DNA from: Hyphochytrium catenoides
Taxonomy: Eukaryota > Sar > Hyphochytriomycetes > Hyphochytriales > Hyphochytriaceae
Length of the DNA stretch: 12,670 bases
NCBI GenBank assembly: GCA_900088475.1
Contig: FLMG01001831.1
Coordinates: 1-12,670 of the forward strand
Direction of reading: 5' to 3'
Positions within the stretch are counted from its first letter, which is position 1; every line of letters begins with the position of its first letter. Below the pieces are notes generated by a model. The model ran no database searches, was not told the origin of the DNA, and worked only from the letters and a program-made list of their open reading frames with translations. Of this stretch, positions 7,814 to 12,670 are shown piece by piece. The translations under genes were made by a program, and so were the position numbers.

Positions 7814-8666
7814 CACAAATAATCTAAGAGAATATAGACAAAAAGAAGTTTATATCAAGAGCTTTTAGGCTTCGGCAAGGGCTTGCCAGGAGTTTATAGT
7901 GCGCAACCCAGCTTTCGCCTGCATTTTTTTGGGAGGATGCTTCCTTCACTAATGACAAATTATATAGAGAGTAGGGTCTACGTAGCCCTATGGCGTTTTA
8001 ATCATTGGCTGGATTATTAGCTCTCCTTCTGCTCACCCACCAGATGACGTGACCGAGCATGAAGAAGTTATGTATGATAAGCTAAGCCTCTGGTTGGGCG
8101 ATCAAACTGACGCTTGATATCACTAGTCCGGGAGTTTCCTTGCCGCCTAGCTGGGTAACGAGGGAGGAGGCTCTTGGCCCATTTGTAGGTAAGTACTCCT
8201 TACTGCCCCGCCGACTACATACGAAGAAATACCCAGTAACTTTCTCTAGCATAGGTCCGGCGCAGCGAGTGGCGGGCGGACGGTTGACTGTTTCCGCTGA
8301 GATGCATAGGTGTAGTCAGCCGTGTCCCCCTCTTTGTTGTCGCTGTGTCTAGGTTCTGAGCAGGCGGCAAAGGCTGAGGCTGACCGAGCAAATCTGCGAG
8401 TGAGGAGCGAGGTCAGCCGGTCAGCCCCATCCTCGAACCGCGAAAAAAAAAGAACAATATCCCCTCCGATGTTTTGCCTTACTTATTTTATAATTATCAA
8501 AGCAAGCTGGTTCTACGACAGTCTGGAATTAACGGCATGATAATATGTATTAAGGACATGAAGGGTCGTCTATTTATGTTGAAAGAAGCCAGCAGCCGAC
8601 GATACTCATTCCACCCATCATGATTGACGGAAGTCTTCTCGTCAAACCAACAACACTGAGGAAAAA
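7814..8666. other. Unassigned intergenic sequence between the copia element and the calpain gene
   Basis: No coding region, tRNA or rRNA was recognised. Open stretches at 8140-8352 and 8322-8540 (+) are short and feature-free. An A9 run lies near 8443, followed by AT-rich sequence to about 8660. This is the 3' side of the minus-strand calpain gene, so a terminator or polyadenylation region would be here, but no distinct signal could be assigned. Confidence 0.5.
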
Positions 8667-10564
8667 CTAGGACCCGCATTCTTCTGCTTTCGTAGACCTC
8701 AAATACTGGGGCAGTAAAAAGCAAGGAAGATAAAGGGTTTGGAAGTAGCGGCGGAAGACGTTTTCATGAAGAGAGAAGAAGGTGAATCCCTTTCCAATAT
8801 TTTGGGCTCCGGGGAGCCTCACACGGCTCGATAATTGTCCGTGAGGATTGAAGAGGATCATGACTCCATCCCTATAACTAAGCAGAGCGTAAGCATGGGG
8901 GCCCACGAGTCCAGTCCCTGAATTAAGCTCAGGATTGTCGTACGTGGCGGCCACGACAATTGCACCCGGGACACCTTGAATGCGGCTGTCAGATAGGAAC
9001 TCGAAGTCAACTATATTTGCGTCCATTGGAGCTATCCAAGTAGCTCTGCGTCCTGTAAGGACACGTATCGCTTCAGATGGGTACGCTCCCGCCGACATCT
9101 TTACTCCTTCTTCGCTAAAAATCGCTGCTGCTGCTTTATGGTATAGTTGTGCCCAGTTCTGGTTGATGCCATAGAAAGATCATTAATGAGTCCCCCCTGG
9201 AAGCAATTTTGCGACACCTTTCGAGGCTTCAGCATTCTGTCGTACAAAATAACAGCGCACGTCGCTACTGATCCTCTATAATGGGCTGCGTTACGCTCTC
9301 GTCGAGTTATGAAGCTGTTGGGCGTGCGGTATGCCATACTTGCAAGCGTAGAGAGGAACCAGCAGTTGCCCCAAAACATCTGGTTGATTCCATTTGTCAC
9401 CTCCTCTGGCTTTACCTTGAGGGATATGGTCACGGCGATGTGGCCATCGGAGGAAGCCCTCAGATTCTGATCTGGCTTCGTCAAAGTTGCGGGCTGATGA
9501 GTCTGCGGCGGAAGTTGGTCGATGCTCTTTACGGCGACTTTCCCATCGTCTAGCCTTGCGCATTCGACCCTGCGGGCAGTTCCTTGGTTGTCAAATTCAA
9601 TACTACGAAGGGCATAGAAGCCCCAGTCCCTTGCCACCAAGCGATTGACAGTTGTAGTTCGTGGATGCCCCTCCTGTTTGGAAGATTATCCTTCTCCAAC
9701 GGATCTCAGGCGACGTAAGAGGGGCGTCCTGGCTGCCAACGCATCTGCGTAAAGGATTGAACCCACCGTTTGCCCCATGGACAGAGACAAGAAACCCACC
9801 AGACCCGCAGCTAATGCGTACTCCCGGGGTTGTCCCCACTACCCACCTTGTCCCCATTACCCACCTTATTCCATACTTCGTGGCATACTCACCGGCGTTA
9901 TGACCATTGCACAGGGGCGTGTTCTGGTTTCCCTCTCTCTTATAGCCAGCCATGAGACCCCTGCCAACGCAAGAGAGAGTCGGGGCATTGCCAAATCTGG
10001 AACCATTGAAGTTGTGATGTGGCACACAGTTGAAGTAGAGCACACGACCACCCGTCGACGAAAAAGTAATGGACTGTACAAAGGCTTCAACAAGTTCCCC
10101 ATCAACCAATGGCGAAGGGCACTTATTTCCAGTCCGCTTACACTGAATCCACCACGTTTTTCGACCATGAACACTCTTGCCTTATATTTCGCGCACCTAA
10201 CACTGGGCCTTTGGGTCCTGTATGCAACTACGTAGGCGTCCGGACCACAAGAGAACATTCTTGGTCCTGCCTTTTGACTAGCAGTTGAAAGGACCGCTGG
10301 GAACGTTCTCTTGATAATGTCACTCGGACCCGGAACAATTTTAGCACATATCGGCTTTCCGTATGCTTGTATTCCCAGGAAAGGGACATCGGGTCTGCAA
10401 GACTGCATTGCAGAGTTTGCTTGCAAGAACCGACGATGGTGACGATACTCTTCAGATCCGAGGTCAGAATGAAAGACTGTTACGTTTCCTCTATCTTCCG
10501 CTAGCACCGAGAGTGTAGAACTTAACGCTAGAAGTAGTAGTAGACAAAAGCTTGAGTAGCACAT
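8667..10564 (-). CDS. Secreted calpain-like cysteine protease (peptidase family C2), reading frame broken
   Basis: Calpains cleave proteins with a Cys-His-Asn triad. The triad is visible: Cys in WGNCWFLSTLAS (codon 9364-9362), His in GLVGPHAYALLSY (8897-8895) and Asn in LFNPHG (8849-8847; the family usually has NPWG). GAYPSEAIRVLTG matches the calpain G(G)xxxEAxxxLTG segment. I chose the ATG at 10564 because it starts a clean signal peptide (MCYSSFCLLLLLALSS, then LSVLA-ED); an open frame extends upstream to 10786 but looks non-coding. A cysteine-containing N-terminal region of unknown type follows, then a 148-bp intron (9892-9745), a linker and the protease. Three defects are seen: a one-base loss near 10160, an in-frame TAA in exon 2 near 9691, and a one-base loss near 9177. 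The intact length would be roughly 580 residues. It is either a recent pseudogene or affected by sequence errors. Confidence 0.8.
9745..9892 (-). other. Spliceosomal intron in the calpain-like gene
   Basis: The donor is GCCG|GTGAGTATG (GT at 9892-9891) and the acceptor is CCTTTACGCAG|ATG (G at 9745). The split codon G|AT keeps the reading frame into the exon that carries the calpain catalytic Cys. The frame is also open through the intron, but its translation is Gly-rich and repetitive. The intron holds two copies of an 18-bp unit. Boundaries come from consensus and frame only; no transcript is available. Confidence 0.7.
9830..9865 (-). repeat. Two 18-bp tandem repeats in the intron with a G-quadruplex motif
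   Basis: The unit TTGTCCCCAYTACCCACC (+ strand) occurs at 9830-9847 and 9848-9865 with one difference. On the transcribed-sense (minus) strand the four G runs at 9862-9834 are spaced by loops of 4, 7 and 4 bases, meeting the usual G3+N1-7 quadruplex pattern. Confidence 0.8.
10499..10564 (-). other. Signal peptide of the calpain-like protein
   Basis: Starting at ATG 10564, a short polar start is followed by a CLLLLLALSS hydrophobic core and a cleavage-like LSVLA/ED junction after about 22 residues. This implies entry to the secretory pathway, whereas classical calpains are cytosolic. No later strongly hydrophobic segment suggests membrane anchoring in the visible frames. Confidence 0.75.
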
Positions 10565-11049
10565 CGTCTTGCCAGTAGGACGTCCACGGAGCCAGCATTC
10601 ATTTGCCTGATTGCCTAATACCGCTTCCATGATAATGGTACAGACAACGAAAGATCGATGGAGGACTAGCAGCATTACCATAGAAACTGCCTTATTCTGT
10701 TCTGCCGCTGAGAGCTGCTTTCGCAGATAAGAAACAGCCGATGGACCAGTCGAGTAGTGAGTGGCTAGCGCCCCAGCGCACGTCATTCCGTTTTGTTGCT
10801 TAGTTCCTTGCGCAGATCAGGAAGAATAGAGGGAGAATTTTTAGTGGTGAGTGCCTGCAGCATGGACGATAAGACCCGCTCGTCACGCTCTTCTGTTTTG
10901 CGGCTATATGCTGCTGAAAGAGTCTTCTAATCTCTCAAAAACTAAAAAGCCTCAACAACGCCGCACGGTCATTCAAGAGTCAGATGCGACACGAGCGAGC
11001 GTCTTAGGCTACCTCAACACAAAGTTGTACCGAAAAGTGATGAGAAGAC

Positions 11050-11348
11050 GACTTTCTTTATTACAATAGATAACGCGGCCTATCATCAGCGATCAGGTTT
11101 AGAAGCGGTTTCACTAATTAGAGCTATGTTAGACTTCCCTTTGAACTAACTTTGACTGCCAGCCGTTAGTAGGGAGGAAGGCTCGGAAATCGGAAAGAGG
11201 ACTTTCCTTATTGACAAAAGATAACGCGGCCTCTCACCGATCAGGTTTAGAAGCGGTTTCACTAATTATTAGAGCTATGTTAGACTTCCGCTTGAACTAA
11301 CTTCCACTTGCCAGCCAGCCGTAAGGGAGGAAGGCTCGGAAATGCTGT
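11050..11348. repeat. Internal 150-bp tandem repeat within copy 1
   Basis: 11050-11199 and 11200-11348 are two copies of a block that starts GACTTTC and contains GATAACGCGGCC, GATCAGGTTTAGAAGCGG and GAGGAAGGCTCGGAAAT. The corresponding block in the downstream 700-bp copy is single. Individual indels (for example TATCATCAGCGATC against TCTCACCGATC) show that the two have diverged. Confidence 0.92.
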
Positions 11349-11594
11349 AGGGTTCATAAAAGCCATAAAGGGCCGCCCAAAGCGCCTCCCTTTTTTAATC
11401 TGTCACTTCATAGACTTCTTCTTTGCACAGAGGAACGCACTTTGACCCTTATTTAGTACAACATAAGCTCAATATTATTAATCCTGCTTGGGAGCAGCAA
11501 GGCCCAGAAGAAGGTGGTTCTACTTCCCAATGGACACTGACTAGTCCTATTGCCTTTAATTATTGTCCACACTCCTCCTCCCTCACCAGATGTC

Positions 11595-11613
11595 TCGGAG
11601 GCTTTGGCTCCGA
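11595..11613. other. Small hairpin conserved in both duplicated units
   Basis: TCGGAG and CTCCGA pair perfectly around a 7-base loop (GCTTTGG). The same hairpin is unchanged at 12322-12340, inside one of the best conserved stretches of the duplication. A function such as a structured RNA or protein site is possible but unsupported. Confidence 0.5.
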
Positions 11614-11702
11614 ACTGAAAAAGCCAATTCCGCATTTCCATAGCATTTGTGGGCATTCTGAGCTACCCTGTAAAGAAACGATGCTTGTCACTTTATAATA
11701 AT

Positions 11703-12413
11703 GCGCACGTTCTTCCGTTTTGTTGCTTAGTTGCTTTCGCAGATCAGGAAAATCGATGGAGAAGTTTTAGTGGTGAGTGCCTAGCACCATTGACGAGAAT
11801 ACCCGCTCGTCACGCTCTTCTGTTTTGCGGCTATGTGCTGCTGAAAGAGTCTAGTTTCTCAAAAATTAAAAAGCCTTAACAGCGCTGCACGGTCATTCAA
11901 GAGTCAGATGCGACACGAGCGAGCGTCTTAGGCTACCTCAACACAAAGTTGTACCGAATAGTGAGAAGACGACTTCCTTTATTGACAAAAATTAACGCGG
12001 CCTATCATCAGCGATCAGGTTTAGAAGCGGTTTCACTAATCAGAGCTATGTTAGACTTCCGCTTGAACTAACTTCCACTGCCAGCCGTAAGGAAAGGCTC
12101 GGAACTGCTGTAGGGGCGCCTCTTATTCTGCACAGAGGAACGCACTGTGACTCCTAGGACAACCTAAATAAAAAAAGCTCAACATTAATCGAGGTATAGA
12201 TGTATCCCTCGCCTGCTTGGGAGCACCAAGGCCCAGAAGAAGGTAGTTCTACTTCGCAATGGACACTGACTAGTCCTATTGCTTTATTATTGTCCACACT
12301 CCTCCTCCCTCACCAGATGTCTCGGAGGCTTTGGCTCCGAACTGAAAAAGCCAGTTCCGCATTTGCATAACTTTTGTGGGCATTCTAAGCTACCTAAATA
12401 AGCGATGCTTATT
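11703..12413. repeat. Tandem duplication, copy 2
   Basis: This follows copy 1 directly and starts with the same GCGCACGT. It carries one copy of the 150-bp internal block (from about 11971). Similarity fades after CGATGCTT near 12413. Several small indels and substitutions separate the copies, so the duplication is not very recent. Confidence 0.93.
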
Positions 12414-12670
12414 ACTAGGCATAGAACTAGGGGTATCCGTTCTATAACGTCGTGAACCTCTTTTCTTTGAATGGTCTGCGCCACAGGCAGCTGTCTCCGT
12501 TGAGTGGTACAATGCTGGATTTGATGCTCGTTGTCAGTAGTAGTACCTGATGTTTACTTTCCTTACTAGAATTACTTAGTTGACGACGACTTACTAATGT
12601 CAGTTGTATTTTTATTTACTTACTAGTTGGAGAAACTAATAAGCGGAGTAACTACATACGAGACGTTATG
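12414..12670. other. Unassigned AT-rich sequence at the right edge
   Basis: This lies beyond the end of the tandem duplication. It shows no recognisable coding, repeat or RNA feature; TTACT/CTAGT words are frequent. Confidence 0.5.

Larger units (their letters stand above)
10777..11702. repeat. Tandem duplication, copy 1
   Basis: Copy 1 begins GCGCACGT and contains blocks that recur in order in copy 2: CCGTTTTGTTGCTTAG, CGGTCATTCAAGAGTCAGAT, AGCGGTTTCACTAAT, GCACAGAGGAACGCACT, and ACTCCTCCTCCCTCACCAGA. It is longer than copy 2, mainly because of an internal 150-bp tandem repeat and about 65 bp of different sequence around 11350-11415. No open frame is conserved between the copies, so the unit is probably non-coding. 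It starts about 210 bp upstream of the calpain ATG and could include its promoter. Confidence 0.93.

Noticed and set aside
10430-10450. RRFLQ shortly after the signal peptide of the calpain-like protein, resembling an oomycete RxLR effector motif
   Set aside because: The motif lacks the final Arg (Gln instead), and no dEER motif was identified. A four-residue resemblance is not evidence of an effector or of oomycete origin.
10565-10786. Extension of the calpain reading frame to the ATG at 10786
   Set aside because: The additional 74 codons show no domain, and their first bases lie within the tandem repeat; the ATG at 10564 is followed at once by a clean signal peptide.
1-12670. CRISPR arrays, bacterial operons, tRNA or rRNA genes
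   Set aside because: No regularly spaced repeats with unique spacers, no cloverleaf-forming stretch with tRNA box motifs, and no rRNA sequence were seen; the coding content is eukaryotic.

Overview
The window looks like nuclear DNA of a eukaryote. It carries a decayed Ty1/copia retrotransposon, a long TIR-flanked insertion, and a calpain-type protease gene with a GT-AG intron and an N-terminal signal peptide. There is no operon structure, Shine-Dalgarno pattern or bacterial gene density. The base composition is moderate. The lineage cannot be fixed from sequence alone; an alga, an oomycete or another protist, or a fungus are all compatible.

Region 1 (1-6887, possibly to about 7810) is one Ty1/copia pol region on the + strand in the order integrase, reverse transcriptase, RNase H. 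It enters the window already inside the integrase and is broken by frameshifts and stops. It has been hit twice. A 4.27-kb segment (1720-5987) with 34-bp terminal inverted repeats sits between the reverse transcriptase and RNase H parts; copia homology stops at one edge and resumes at the other. Later, a roughly 240-bp inverted copy of RNase H sequence (6431-6674) was placed inside the RNase H domain, making an imperfect palindrome. A purine tract and TGTAGG at 6886-6901 suggest the start of the 3' LTR.

The 4.27-kb insert has no recognisable intact transposase. Its ends carry many GACAGAA/TTCTGTC motifs, including a perfect 15-bp hairpin. A minus-strand stub at 5244-5333 reads like the zinc knuckle that ends many Mutator-like transposases, but with one extra residue. 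The rest is unassigned low-complexity or intergenic-looking sequence.

Region 2 (about 7814-8666) holds nothing I can assign.

Region 3 (8667-10564, minus strand) is the one cellular-type gene: a signal peptide, a cysteine-containing N-terminal region, a 148-bp intron and a calpain (peptidase C2) catalytic core with Cys, His and Asn all visible. The frame is broken twice by apparent single-base losses and once by an in-frame TAA, so it is either a young pseudogene or a gene with assembly errors.

Region 4 (10777-12413) is a direct tandem duplication of a noncoding-looking unit beginning about 210 bp upstream of the calpain start. Copy 1 contains an additional internal 150-bp tandem repeat. The last 250 bases are unassigned.
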